From: Blastomyces gilchristii SLH14081
Lineage: Eukaryota; Ascomycota; Eurotiomycetes; Onygenales; Ajellomycetaceae
Length of the DNA stretch: 64,000 nt
Assembly: GCF_000003855.2 (NCBI RefSeq)
Contig: NW_003101671.1
Location: 1,268,154-1,332,153, forward strand
Direction of reading: 5' to 3'
Shown: positions 36,011 to 47,100 of the stretch, piece by piece
How positions within the stretch are numbered: position 1 is the first letter of the stretch
Layout of the letters: each line of letters starts with the position of its first letter
Made by a program: the position numbers and the translations under genes
Notes under the pieces: generated by a model
The model's database searches: none
What the model was told of the DNA's origin: nothing
Seen by the model: only the letters and a program-made list of their open reading frames with translations

Positions 36011-36465
36011 ATGAGAATCGTATACTTTTTGTTTAACTTGATGCTGAGCTTTCATCTTGCAGCTGTTGCAAGCGGTGCTGCAGTGATGATGAATAGAAGT
36101 GTGAAGGTGAGTTGATACCACTTCTTTACTATCTAGAAAGTCTTAAAACTTCCGAAAACCATGATCTGATATAATAGAGTAAGAAGGCCAGCAACGATAC
36201 CGATCCTGAGTCTCAACCCCCGGGTCTCTCGGATCCTGCGGGTAAACCCAGTAATCCTAACAACCCTGATCATGATGAGCTGCACAACCCAGGGCAGAAG
36301 CGGTGGGACCCGCTGGGCAAGTCCTTCATTCGCAGGGGTCCATTAAAACTCCCACCCTCAGAATGCAAAAAGCACACTTGCTACAAAGATAGTGAATGCA
36401 AGTTCCTTGGATGTACATTTTGCCATTTCACTTCTAACCCAGGAGGTCTTGGTCATTGTATCTGA
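36011..36465 (+). CDS. Small secreted six-cysteine protein, candidate effector or knottin peptide
   Basis: I do not recognise this protein. Two exons, 36011-36106 and 36178-36465, join in frame to 127 residues; the 71-bp intron has a consensus GTGAGT donor and a TAG acceptor. Residues 1-22 form a clear signal peptide (MRIVYFLFNLMLSFHLAAVA, cleavage near ASG). A Pro- and Asn-rich propeptide follows, with a Kex2-type KR at residues 73-74 and an RR at 84-85. The C-terminal domain has six cysteines at about 95, 100, 106, 111, 114 and 126, spacing CX4CX5CX4CX2CX11C, similar to knottin folds such as the potato carboxypeptidase inhibitor type. The gene is an undamaged, GC-normal island inside decayed AT-rich DNA. 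A secreted effector or antimicrobial peptide is the likeliest role; this is inference. Confidence 0.72.
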
Positions 36466-36675
36466 GAGTGATGTTGATCTATTATTCAAGTTGTTGCTAT
36501 TGTTGTGAGATTTTTTCTCTTACTTTGTTTTTCTTTTGTTTCTGTTCTTTTTTCTTTTCTACTTTCTTGAGAGCATTGTGAGAAAAATGAAGATAGATAG
36601 AGTTGATATGACAGTCTATTGAGAAAAATAAAGTTACAGTTGATATGACAGTCTATAGTAATAAATGAGTAGAAT

Positions 36676-36792
36676 CTCCTCAGGTGTATAGAGCCTCTTC
36701 AGGTATAGAGTCTCACCAGGTATAGAGTACTCTCAAGTATAGAGTCCCCTCAAGTATAGAGACCCCTCAGGTATAGAGACCTCTGGATAGAG
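36676..36792 (+). repeat. Minisatellite, about 17-bp unit, seven imperfect copies
   Basis: The unit CCTCAGGTATAGAGTC recurs with small changes from 36,676 to 36,792 (variants with CAAG for CAGG, GAC for GTC). It lies between the secreted-protein gene and the Copia relic. No coding function is evident. Confidence 0.8.
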
Positions 36793-36798
36793 CTCCAG

Positions 36799-37266
36799 TG
36801 ACAAAACATACAGCGCTCCACCACGAACTCGCTCAATTCTTCGAATAAGAAACCGGCGATAGATCCACCGAATAGCCCTCGATCCTACGAGCATTTTGAC
36901 CCCAATACCAACCTCATACCCTGTGTGGTGGTGGAGTTATGCAACCAAACGTGGTTGGAAGCCTCTGTGTACCCCTACCACGCCACAACCCTGGGTCAAA
37001 TTGCCATACAAATTGTAAGGTGAGGAGACCTAGCTCTATGCACCAATCCTCTTGATTTTGGAAGATTCCCAACCACTGATTGTGGAGATATTTGAAGCAT
37101 AATCTCTGTGAAAACCCTGTCTATTTTTGATGTTCCAAAACATCAATGCCAAGTCTCATACACATAACTGTGGAAGGTTGTAAAGCTTGCTTGATTGAAA
37201 GGTTGCTAGCTTGTGGGAAGTTATATGGTGGAAGGATTAGTAAGCCAGATCACGTAACCTGACACA
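36799..37266 (-). repeat. Candidate 3' LTR of the Copia relic
   Basis: On the minus strand, just after the end of the pol frame, a purine-rich stretch (GGTGAGTGGG) is followed by TGTGTCAGGTTACGTG, the expected layout of polypurine tract and LTR start. The other end is not defined; the sequence stays non-RIP-like to about 36,800. No matching 5' LTR is in the window, so this is a tentative call. Confidence 0.35.
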
Positions 37267-37295
37267 CCCACTCACCAGAGTAACTATACACGATG

Positions 37296-38729
37296 CTACA
37301 TACAAAATTCGCCTTCAATCTCTTTTATCTTAATATTCTCCTTCCAACGCGTATATTTCATCGTTCCAAGTGGTTTAGTAAGCCCATCCGCCGCGTTCTC
37401 GGCAGATGGAATGTATTGGATAGATATCTTGTTCTTGCGGACGAGATCCCGAAGGATGTGGAAACGGACCTCTATATGCTTCGAGCGGCGCGGAATTGAT
37501 TCGGAAGAGGATAGCTCTATGGCGGACTTATTATCGGCATGGATTGTATAAGCGAGACCATTGGCTGTGGTGGGGATGGGGTGATCATCGGCATCCAGAT
37601 TATTGAGACGGGATGGAATGAATCCAGCGTCTTCTAGAAGCTCGCGGAGACAGACAAGCTCATATGCGGCCTTGGAGGATGCAATATATTCGGCCTCTGT
37701 TGATGATTTGGAGACCCCAGTTTGACGGCAGCTCCGCCATGCAACGGGGCCACCTGCCATATAGATGATATAACCGGTGGTTGAACGGGATCCTGGATCC
37801 CTACCGGCCCAATCGGCGTCTGCGTATGCCACAGGTTCAATATCGGCATCCCTGTGATAGGTTATACCCTCATTGATTGAACCCTGTAGATATCGGAGTG
37901 TACATTTGAATGCGGTCACCATATCAATCTGCAGGATGTACCAGCCCCGGGATGCCGAGATCGCCATGAGAGCTCGGGAGGTGGATGCAGAGACAACAGG
38001 TGCAAAGGTCCTTGAGTAATTGACCCCCTTCTGTTTCAAACAGTTGACCTCTTTAACGCAGGCCTTGTAATAATATTTCCATTCCATGGAAGCTCTGGCG
38101 CGCGTGAGGTTCTTCGGGATCGGAAGTGCAGCAATCTCGGGATCAGAAGATAGGTCTTCATGACTGTCCCCCACTGAAGATTCCCCCACTGTATATTCCC
38201 CCATTGTAGATTCCCCCACTATAGTGATATCCCTTGTAGATGTCGGAGGGTCATCAGATTCAACTGTGAGTTCCGGGGAATTCAGTGTATTCTGCACCAA
38301 AAAAGTAGATATTCTCGCGGAAATTTCATAATCAATCCACCAATTATTAGTGGGTACGAGAAATAATGGACACTCAGGTTGGATTTCCTCATCAATGAAC
38401 AGATCATCAGTTGATGAGTCGGGAGTCACTGAAGGAATCTCTGAAGGAATCACTGCAGGAATTGCTGCAGCGGGTAGGCCTGGTGTCGCCGAAGGAATCA
38501 CCGCAGCCGCTTTACAGGCCACATTGAGTAGGACCTTCAGGTTGTGTGTAGTCGGTATCGATGGATCGGCAAGATGGAGGTCCTCCTGGAAGATGACGTC
38601 TTTTGATATGTATAGACACTCATTGGAGGGGTCAACCAATCTATAATTAGTAAAACCATCATATCCCACAAAAATCAATTCCTTGGAGTGGGAGATCATC
38701 TTATTGATGAGCTTGAAGACTATCTTCAA
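37296..38729 (-). pseudogene. Ty1/Copia pol relic with internal deletions, open reading frame
   Basis: A 477-codon open frame encodes fused pieces of a Copia polyprotein in the correct order. First comes the integrase C-terminus (LIFVGYDGFTNYRLVDPSN; the codons just upstream still read WGCKAF). Next is the reverse transcriptase start (EVNCLKQKGVNYSRTFAPVV and LQIDMVTAF), then the RNase H domain with its acidic residues (YADADWAGRD, SSTEAEYIA, HADNKSAIEL), then the C-terminal LTKPL block. Most of the polymerase palm, including the YVDD site, is missing, and the sequence after VTAFK jumps to TLRYLQGS. The frame opens without an ATG. It has no stop codon and no sign of RIP although its surroundings are heavily decayed. 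It cannot be an active polymerase. Confidence 0.85.
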
Positions 38730-39133
38730 GAATGCTTTGCAACCCCATCAGTGAATGCCATGTGCAGAAGATAGAGCTTCAAGCCAGGTCTCATACAGTG
38801 TAATCAGCTTTGTATTTTCAGAGCTCTTATACAATATGATTGAGGTTGATATAAGATTAAGCAGCTCTGTGACTGTAATAACTGCCTCTCTTCACATCTT
38901 TTCAGAAGCAGAAGAGTCTATTAATAGTGATCAGAACTTCTCAATAATCAGTCTGATCAATTATTCAGATTCTTTATTTTACTATGAAGTATAAGAGAGA
39001 GTTATCTTTCATTTTATTTCTTCACTGAGTATATATACTGTGACTGCATTTGAATTCAATTCTTCACAATTCAAATGAATAATTGTGATGTCACAGCTAA
39101 GCAGATTCTTGATGAATTAATTGAAAATCTGTA
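38730..39133. other. AT-rich DNA, no gene seen
   Basis: The sequence turns AT-rich directly after the Copia relic, and the rest of that element is absent. I see no recognisable coding block. Confidence 0.5.
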
Positions 39134-39141
39134 GATATCTC

Positions 39142-39647
39142 TAGACTGACCGTGTGACTGTGTCTGAGACCAGGACCAGATTTTTTAATGATTTTATTAT
39201 CAATTCAACTGATTTCATTACACAGTTTTAACATTAGATAGTAGTTTTATACTGTTTCAGTGAAACTTACTGTCTACTCTTATCACATTTTTTAAATGAG
39301 ATCATGATTTTCACTTCTTAATTTAAATTATTTTTATTGCTTTAAATGACTCTAAATCTTATTTAAGTGTTATCAAAAAGTGTTACTTTTTAAAAAATTA
39401 AAAATAGTCTAAAAAAAACCTTAAAATGTCTAAAAATAGTAACTTTATATTAAGAATGAGACTAAATGAGATTAAATGAAATCACTTTCTCATTTTTTTC
39501 AAGACATAATTCTATTTTAAGATTTTATATATAGTCACTTTGCATGTTTTTTTAATGACTAGTCTCAGTAGAATTCATATTAAGAAATGTATAAGATTAG
39601 ATTAAATGAGATTAAACATGAAATTTATAATCTCAGTAGTCAGTCTA
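39142..39647 (-). mobile_element. hAT-type MITE, 506 bp, copy 1
   Basis: The element begins TAGACTGACCGTGTGAC and ends CAGTCTA. It is flanked by a perfect 8-bp direct repeat GATATCTC (39,134-39,141 and 39,648-39,655), the target duplication length of hAT transposons. It is the reverse orientation of the copy at 57,190, with many C-to-T and G-to-A differences. It has no coding capacity. Confidence 0.87.
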
Positions 39648-39655
39648 GATATCTC

Positions 39656-40132
39656 AATATCTCATTCTTATATTTTAATAGAAATATTTATCTCATATAG
39701 ATAATATTATCTGTAATTATTATTATAAGCTTCTTATCAGTGTAAGATGATATATTATTATCAGTTTCAAGAATCTCATTATCACTGAAAATATTCACTT
39801 AAATCTTCAAGGTCTTGCAGATAATATAATGTGATATGAAATTCTTATATAATATATATTTCTATTTAGTCTTAACACATATAGCACAGAATAATAATTT
39901 TTTCAGATTAATAATAATAATATTAAATCACAGATCTCTGATTATTTTCAATATATTATTTTCACTGATATAATTAAGTTAATAATATTACTTATATATT
40001 AAAAGCTACTTTAGAAGAACTGCAGATATTTAAGATAATAATAAGATTATAAAGAAATTAGTATCTGAATTCTTAAAGTTAATTAACTGTTTAATCTTAT
40101 TACAGCTGAAGAGTCTCAAAGACTCTGTATTC
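39656..40132. other. AT-rich decayed DNA, no gene seen
   Basis: The stretch is dense in TA dinucleotides and stop codons in all frames. Nothing recognisable was found. Confidence 0.5.
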
Positions 40133-40148
40133 AGATTGTAATCTATTG

Positions 40149-40410
40149 CACCTTAGATTTCTAATAAATACAGAGATGTACAAATCGCTTCAATAAATTG
40201 CTCTATGTTCCTGGGCTGAGAAGTTATTATCGCATGTATCTAATTATCACTTCTTTGTATTTTTCTATGTTCTTGTTATCTTGGCACGGTCTCAACACCT
40301 GTATTTCCTCCTGTATAATTAACACTTGACCTGTATTTAACATCACACAAGAACTCATCATAAGCTCCGCTTGTATATGAGTATAATGAAAGAATAATAA
40401 TAATAATAAT
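40149..40410 (+). mobile_element. tRNA-derived SINE, family B, 5'-truncated copy
   Basis: This is a 5'-shortened copy of the element at 42,205-42,574, lacking the tRNA-like head. It ends in GAAAGAATAATAATAATAAT. It is flanked by a perfect 16-bp direct repeat AGATTGTAATCTATTG (40,133-40,148 and 40,411-40,426). Truncation at the 5' end, a short-repeat tail and a long target duplication are the marks of target-primed reverse transcription. Confidence 0.85.
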
Positions 40411-40587
40411 AGATTGTAATCTATTGAAATTGTCTTTGATTTCAGAATAGCTATATATATATTACTACTTTATATATCAGATTATTTATTACATTATAAA
40501 ATATCAGTGAGCTGTTGAATAGAATGTAAATACTATTATAAAACAGATTAATGTAGAAGATATTACTAGACTAACTGTGTAACTGTT

Positions 40588-40754
40588 GTAATTCAAAGGT
40601 TGCTTGAGCCCGCATATGATTACAGGCGTACGCCGGCTTCTTATATACGTTATACTAAATTAATTAGTGGCCGCTATGGCCCCTTTTACATTCGTAAGCA
40701 TGTTCGGAAGCGGCCGCGTTATTATCCGGCGGTCGTACGTTCTTCCGAACCACA
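40588..40754 (+). repeat. Palindrome-rich dispersed repeat, copy 1 (~167 bp)
   Basis: This is one of three related copies (also 53,304-53,469 and 61,943-62,108). It is a GC-normal island in AT-rich DNA. It contains the perfect palindrome GGCGTACGCC, a GGCC-GCTAT-GGCC hairpin, a NotI-like GCGGCCGC, and a 9-bp stem GTTCGGAAG / CTTCCGAAC. Copies start near GTRATTCAAAG and end near TTCYGAACYACA, so the ends may be degraded inverted repeats. A short open frame crosses it but codes for nothing I recognise. Confidence 0.75.
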
Positions 40755-41080
40755 ATATCTAGATAACTCAGTTAATGAGAGAATTGTTTTCTCTTAATTA
40801 TAGAAGATCTAGAATGACATTCTTATCTATAATATTAACAGTATAAAGAAGCAGACTGCTTTTCTTGAAAATTTCTTTTAAGTCTGTGATTACATACTTT
40901 ACTTGAATTATATTAAAATGATAATATTTCATTTCATTAGTTTTATTGTATTAGTAAATTTCATATAATCTGACAGATCTATCTTCTTTCAATTCTTTAT
41001 TAAAGAAAAGAAATAGAATATGAAGTTAGTATTTATCTTAAAGTTAATTAAGCATCTTACTAGTATCTTCTTCTTCAGAG

Positions 41081-41586
41081 TAGACTAATTATATAATTAT
41101 ATCTGAGATCAGAATAAGAATATTTAATAGTCTTATTATTAATTTAACTAATCTCATTACACTGTTTTAAGATTAGATAGTAGTCTCATACTATCTCAGT
41201 AAGACTTACTGTCTACTCTTATTACATTTTCTAAATAAGATCATGATTTTCACTTCTCAATTTAAATTATTTTTATTACTTTAAATGACTTTAAATCTCA
41301 TTTAAGCATTATTAAAAAGTGTTACTTTTTAAAAAATTAAAAATAGTCTAAAAAAAAACTTAAAATATCTAAAAATAGTAACTTTATACTAAGAATGAGA
41401 TTAAATGAGATTAAATAAGATTATTTTCATATTTTTTCTAAGTCATAATTTCATTTTGAGATCTGATATATAGTCACTTTGCATGTTTTTTTAATAATTA
41501 GTTTCAGTGAAATTCACATCAAGAAATGTATAAGATCAGATTAAATGAGATTGAATATGAAATTTATAATCTCAGTAGTCAGTCTA
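41081..41586 (-). mobile_element. hAT-type MITE, 506 bp, copy 2, heavily RIP-decayed
   Basis: The same element as 39,142-39,647, in the same orientation and of exactly the same length. The terminus reads TAGACTAATTATAT where the better-kept copy has TAGACTGACCGTGT, all C-to-T and G-to-A changes. Flanks are CTTCAGAG and ATTCAGAG, an 8-bp target duplication with one mismatch. Confidence 0.83.
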
Positions 41587-41594
41587 ATTCAGAG

Positions 41595-42190
41595 TATTTG
41601 TTATAATCTTAAAGATATAAGAATTATTAATTTTTTATTTCTTTCTCTTCTTTATCTTCTGCAGATACATTTACTAGAAGAAGAGTTAACTTTAAAAAGA
41701 TATTTTCTCAGTTTCTTCTCTTCTTCAGCTTCTTATAATTACTAGTATAGTAATTATCAACTTCACAGTTAAAGTAGAGATCTTTATTAAATCTTTTTTA
41801 ATATTTCTTTACAGTAAGTAAAGAATTAAAATATGTAGAATTCTTCTTTATATTATCTACACTAAAGCTGTCACAGTATTATTTAGATCTTATTATTAAT
41901 TACTTAGAAGAGATCTTATTAATCTTTTTCTCAGAGTATTAATTATTTAAATAGATTCAGAAAGTCAAGTTAATAAGCTCAGTATAATTAATTAATAAAC
42001 TCTAATACTGTGATATTATTATTTACATCTTATAAGTTAACTTTATAAGATAAAGCTGTATCTTTAATTAATTTAAATTATCAGTTAATTTCTCTTAATT
42101 TTCTTCAAATCTTATATTGAAATTGAAAGAATTCTTATTATTTTATTAATATAATAAGTTGAACTGCTGTACTACTATAAAGCTGTAGTT
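41595..42190. other. AT-rich decayed DNA, no gene seen
   Basis: A CpG-poor stretch with no intact frame and no family I recognise. Confidence 0.5.
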
Positions 42191-42204
42191 ACAGTGATCT
42201 TTGA

Positions 42205-42574
42205 CCTCAGTGACTGAATGATTAATGCGGCCACCTGGTAGCATCTTGATGTGGGAAATCAAGACACATGAGTTTGAAACCCGCAGAGAATACATTAAAT
42301 CTGAAACTCAAGCATCTCAGATTTCTAATAAATACAGAGGTGTATAAATTGCTTCAATGAATTACTCTATGTTTCTGAGCTGAGAAGTTATTATTATATG
42401 CATCTAATTGTCACTTCTTTGTATTTTTCTATGTTCTTGTTATCTTGACATGATCTTAACATCTGTATTTTCTCCTGTATAATCAACACTTGACCTGTAT
42501 TTAACATCATGCAAGGACTCATTATAAGCTCCGCTTGCATATGAGTATAATGAAAGAATAATAATAATAATAAT
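42205..42574 (+). mobile_element. tRNA-derived SINE, family B, full-length copy (370 bp)
   Basis: The first 80 bases resemble a tRNA gene: an A-box-like TGACTGAATGATTAATGC near the start and a B-box-like GAGTTTGAAACCC about 60 bases later. These would be the internal RNA polymerase III promoter. A tRNA-unrelated body of about 270 bases ends in GAAAGAATAATAATAATAAT. The target duplication is ACAGTGATCTTTGA / ACAGTGATCTTTAA (42,191-42,204 and 42,575-42,588). It encodes nothing and must borrow a LINE's reverse transcriptase. Confidence 0.83.
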
Positions 42575-43863
42575 ACAGTGATCTTTAATCTGATTCAGTA
42601 GAAAGTCTTTGAATTCTTCTCAAGTTATAATAGTATTAATATACTTAAGCTTTCTCTTCTTAATAATTCAAGTAGTTATAGAGATATCTTTAAGAAGATT
42701 AGTAGCATATATTACTTATATCTTATAAGTATTAAACTTACTTAAATTAAGATGAAATTTTCATTCAAGAATGCAGATAAAGTTGTGAAATTCAGATAAT
42801 ATATTTCTTTTATAATTCAAAGAATTTTTAATCTTAATCTCTCTATTACTATAATAGATGTAGAAATATAGAAGCTGTAATAGTAATAGAGTAATTAAAG
42901 AGTTTATATCAAAGTATGTAGCAGATTTAAAAATCTCAGATTTCTGCTAAGATAGAGATAGACTGGCCGGCGGGACTATGAATTTCACATTTGATTCCAT
43001 TTGGTCTGGTTTCATACATTTCTTGGCGTGAGTCCCATCAGAACCAAGCCTCAAAAAAATCTGAAAATGAATCATTTCTGAGAGAAATGATGTGAAAAAT
43101 GACCAGATTTAATTCAAGAACAGTGAAATGAGAGTAATTTCTCAGAATAAACTGTGAAAGATGATCATTCTTTCAAAATCAGAATGAGACTGAGACTGAA
43201 GATTAAAATTAGTCTTATTCAGTTCATTCAGTGATTGCTTATATAATCAGAATTTGGTAATGATTATTGATAACACTTATGAAACAACTAAATACATTCT
43301 TGTGTAAGTTTATTCTTCACTTTCTTATAAAAACTACACTTCTCTGATATACTATGATCAGAGATATTAAACTGTCTGATAATTCTATGTTTTACAATCA
43401 TGAGTTTCTTGATTATTTCTTCTTGTAATTGTTCTCAGTGATAGTAATAAATATCTTAACTTGAGTTGAACTTTCACTTCATTTTCACCTCTGTCAATGA
43501 AATTGTCAGAATATCATATACTATCAGTGCAACAGTTGAATATATACTCTTAATAATTTTTCATAACTCTAGAATTGATTTAGTATATAAATTCATCAGA
43601 TTATCTTAAAGATAGTAATTAAATTCAGTTTTACAAGCATGTAGTTTTACCTGATTTTCAGTTATAATCAATATATGCAAGTTCTGTTTCAAAGTTAGTA
43701 TTATAGTTCTATGAGATATGAAGTGTTATCAAAGATTATTACTTATCAGAGAATTGTATTTCACTGTCTTCACATCTCAAACATCTGCTTATTCAAATCT
43801 CTGATAGTTGATATTGTAGTAGTCTCAGGCTAATTTAATATATAAGTCTCATTTCTTCTCTGT

Positions 43864-44079
43864 TCAATCTTGAGAAGTGTAGATATTAACTTGATGAGAG
43901 AGATCTAGTAGAGCTACTACAGTATAGTACTCTGTAAAAGATTGTTCAGTTTTACTGTAGTAATATGCCAGTTTATTTCTTACAGTAATAATAGCCTGCA
44001 CTATAGCATTATCCCAGACTGAATTTCTTTTTAAGTGATTCAACTGCTTCTCAAGATGAGTAAATAAACTGTTATACAC
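43864..44079 (-). pseudogene. hAT transposase fragment, C-terminal region
   Basis: A 71-codon frame reads YNSLFTHLEKQLNHLK, then VRNKLAYYYSKTEQS and YTVVALLDLSHQVNIY. This resembles the part of hAT transposases before the dimerisation domain, where a KL..YYSKT motif is followed by a LHPRYK-like block. Neighbouring frames are broken. Together with the termini and 8-bp target duplication it supports the hAT assignment of the surrounding element. Confidence 0.6.
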
Positions 44080-46189
44080 TCATCAGACTGACTGCAGCAT
44101 TGATATATAAGTGATTGAGACTGTCTTTATTATCTTATAAAACTGAAACAGTAAATCAATCACATATTTTAACTGAGTTCACTTCATATCAGAAAGTTTC
44201 AATGTCTGAATCTTTTTCTAATCAGAGTATTGCACTCAATGATCAATCATCTAACACAATTGAAGAGTCTGAACAGTTATCTTATATATTGAACTTCACT
44301 GTGTTCTAACATTCTGTATCATATTCAGTGATGTAACTGATTTATTTATTTATTGAATATCATGAAATTGTTATTATTATTTAGAGAAGGTACAAATCAT
44401 ATTAACAATGTTTTAAATCTATGATATTTAAATTATTAGTCAATCTATTCAAAATTAACAGTAGTGTTATTAAAAAGTGTTATCAAAAAGCAATATTAAA
44501 AAGTATTATCAAAAAACATTATCTTTTACAAAGTGAATATAAAAGTTACTTAAGTAATTACTTTCATCTCATTCTCATCTCAAGAATCAGTCATCTTATT
44601 ATTCTTTGTCTTAATATTAAGATTCTTTATCAGTGTTTACATCACAAGTTGAATCACATAAGCAATGCAGAGAATATGACCTTGTTTATTATTTCAGAAA
44701 TATAAAGCCAATTTTTGCTTCAAGCTGTTTATTATAGTGTAGTTATTCACAGCATTATCAGTTGTAATTGTAAGAAGACTGAGACTAATATCTCAATAGT
44801 CATTTTTAATCACAGTTATTAATATCTCTGCTATATAATCTTCAGTATGACTACTGATCAATGATTCAAATTCAATTAATGTCTCTTAATAAGTTCAGTT
44901 CTCATCAATATAATAACATATAACTCTTATAAATGTAAGATTATTTATACTAGTTCATGCATTTACTATGAGAGACACTCTTCAATGATTCTTCAACTCT
45001 GATTTTAGATATTGTATATTAACTTTGTAGTATATCTTGAGATTGAATCAAAGACAGAATTGATGTGAAATATGAAGATTTGAATTAAGCATTTGAAGCA
45101 GTGTTCAGAATTCAGAGTTTTCAATTAATTGAAGAGAAAGATTCAGAGATATATACATGTGAAGTAATTATTCACAGAAGTTATCAGATAAGAGTTATGA
45201 AATCAGAGTACTAATATATAATTATTTTCACATAATTTTCTTCAAATTAGAAAGTTAGTATTATCAAAAATCATTATCTGATAGAGTAACTTATCAGCTC
45301 AGTAGTAATTTTCTGATTATTTTTCTTTTATTATCTGCATTCTGATGACTTCAGGTGTCAGAAAATTTCTTCAGAGTCATGATTAGTTTATGATGAATGT
45401 TTCTGAATAAAGTTACAGTAATTGTAGCAGAGAGATAACTCTTCAGTAATCTACAATACAATCTGTTAATAATTATTTCATAGTTTATCTCAGTATTTGT
45501 ATTGAGTTTTTCATAAATTTCATGACCTGAAATCAGATATGAAGAATGAAGTGATTATTCATCATAATTGAAAGAGAGTATTCTGTGTTGAATTGTAAAT
45601 AACATAGACTTTGTGATTCACAGTGATTTCTTGAAGAGTTTATGAATCTTCAATAGAAGTAAAAGAAGTGAAAGAAGTGAATTCAGAAGATATAATAATA
45701 ATTTGAGAAAGATAATAATTTATTTTCAATAACTAATCACTGATGTGTGTAAGAAGAATTAATATAAGAGAAAATAATCTTCTTTCTTAACTTAGTTATA
45801 ATTTTAATACTAACTCAGATTGAATATCATTAATATATAAAAGTAAATAAACAATCTTGATTAATCTCTGTCATATTTCTTGAAATATATTAATATTATG
45901 AAAGAGAGTATTATCACATTATATTATCAGATGATATTATTAAAAATATATTAATATTATGAATATCAATGTTGAAAAAATATTGATACTTATATATTAT
46001 AGTGATATAATAGTTGAATATATACATATATATTATTCCTGATATTGATAATTGATTATAACTTATACAATAATTTTTGAAAACTTAAAATTAATTTCAA
46101 TTATTAACTAATAGTTACAAACTTATAACTAATTAATATAAAAAGAAAAAAACTTTTTCTACTTATTATCTTTCTTCTCTTTCTCATTC

Positions 46190-46960
46190 TTCTCATCATT
46201 CTTTATAATTCACTTCTCATTCTTATTCTTCTTCTTCTTCTTCTTATCTGAGATGATAATCATCTCAAAATCTCTCTCTGCTGCCTTCTCAGAGAAGGGT
46301 TCTCACTGCTTCTCTTCAGTCAGGTCAATCTGTGCCTCAAAATCCTGCATTTCCTGGTCTGCTGCCTCGGGTTCCACCTCAGTGATAAGCAGATTAACAT
46401 GCTCAGAGAGCAGGGCTGCCTTCTCAATGTTCTGAATCATGAAGTGTATTCAAGATCTGAACAAGATCTCAATTCTCTTCTCTATCAGCTCCTGCTAATC
46501 AATTAGAGAACAGAAGTATTATCAAAAATTATTATCTCTCAATAAAAAACTTATCAGTTTTGACTTCTTTGTCTTCTATTTTAATATCTTCTCAATCTTC
46601 TTCTACTGTTACTTATTTACAGTAACACTCTTCTTCTCTCTCTCTCTCTTTATCTTGATCTTAAATCATTCTCAGAACTTCTTCTGATCTCACTGCTACT
46701 GTATAAGACTCTTCACTATCATCTTTTTCAATCTCTCACAGACAGTGTCATCTGTATTATTCCTATACTTAGTTCAGTCTAAATCTATCAGAAGTGTTAC
46801 TTAAAATTATTATCATTCTACTCTCTTACAGAGTCTCTTCAAGGCATTATAATGTGTCTTACAATCTGTCTCTCTGCACTTGAATACCTTCTTCTTCTCT
46901 TCCTTCAATCTGTGACAGCACTCACACGCCTTGATGATCTGCAGAACTGCAGAATATTTG
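46190..46960 (-). pseudogene. Unidentified coding relic within the hAT element
   Basis: On the minus strand, a better-preserved piece at 46,440-46,250 reads IQNIEKAALLSEHVNLLITE and then an acidic stretch ending in a lysine-rich tail. Some 450 bases upstream a piece near 46,940-46,850 reads KACECCHRLKEEKKKVF followed by KCRETDCKTHYN, a possible zinc-binding cluster. Stops separate them. It could be the C-terminal part of another transposase inserted here; I cannot name the family. Confidence 0.4.
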
Positions 46961-47016
46961 AAGAGAGATAACATGATTGATTTTAATGAATGTTGAAGAG
47001 AGAGTGAAGACAGGCA

Positions 47017-47100
47017 ATGATATAATGATAATAATGATGATAATAATAATAATGATGATAATGATGATGATAATGATGATAGTGATGATGATAATGATAG
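47017..47100 (+). repeat. GAT/AAT trinucleotide microsatellite
   Basis: About 84 bases are made of mixed GAT and AAT triplets. Confidence 0.85.

Noticed and set aside
40588..40754. Primate Alu contamination, suggested by GATTACAGGCGT and TTGCTTGAGCCC
   Set aside because: Only these short words match; the rest is different, and two diverged copies with fungal-type mutations occur in the same window.
47017..47100. CRISPR-like or regulatory array
   Set aside because: It is a simple GAT/AAT microsatellite in a eukaryotic genome, without spacers.
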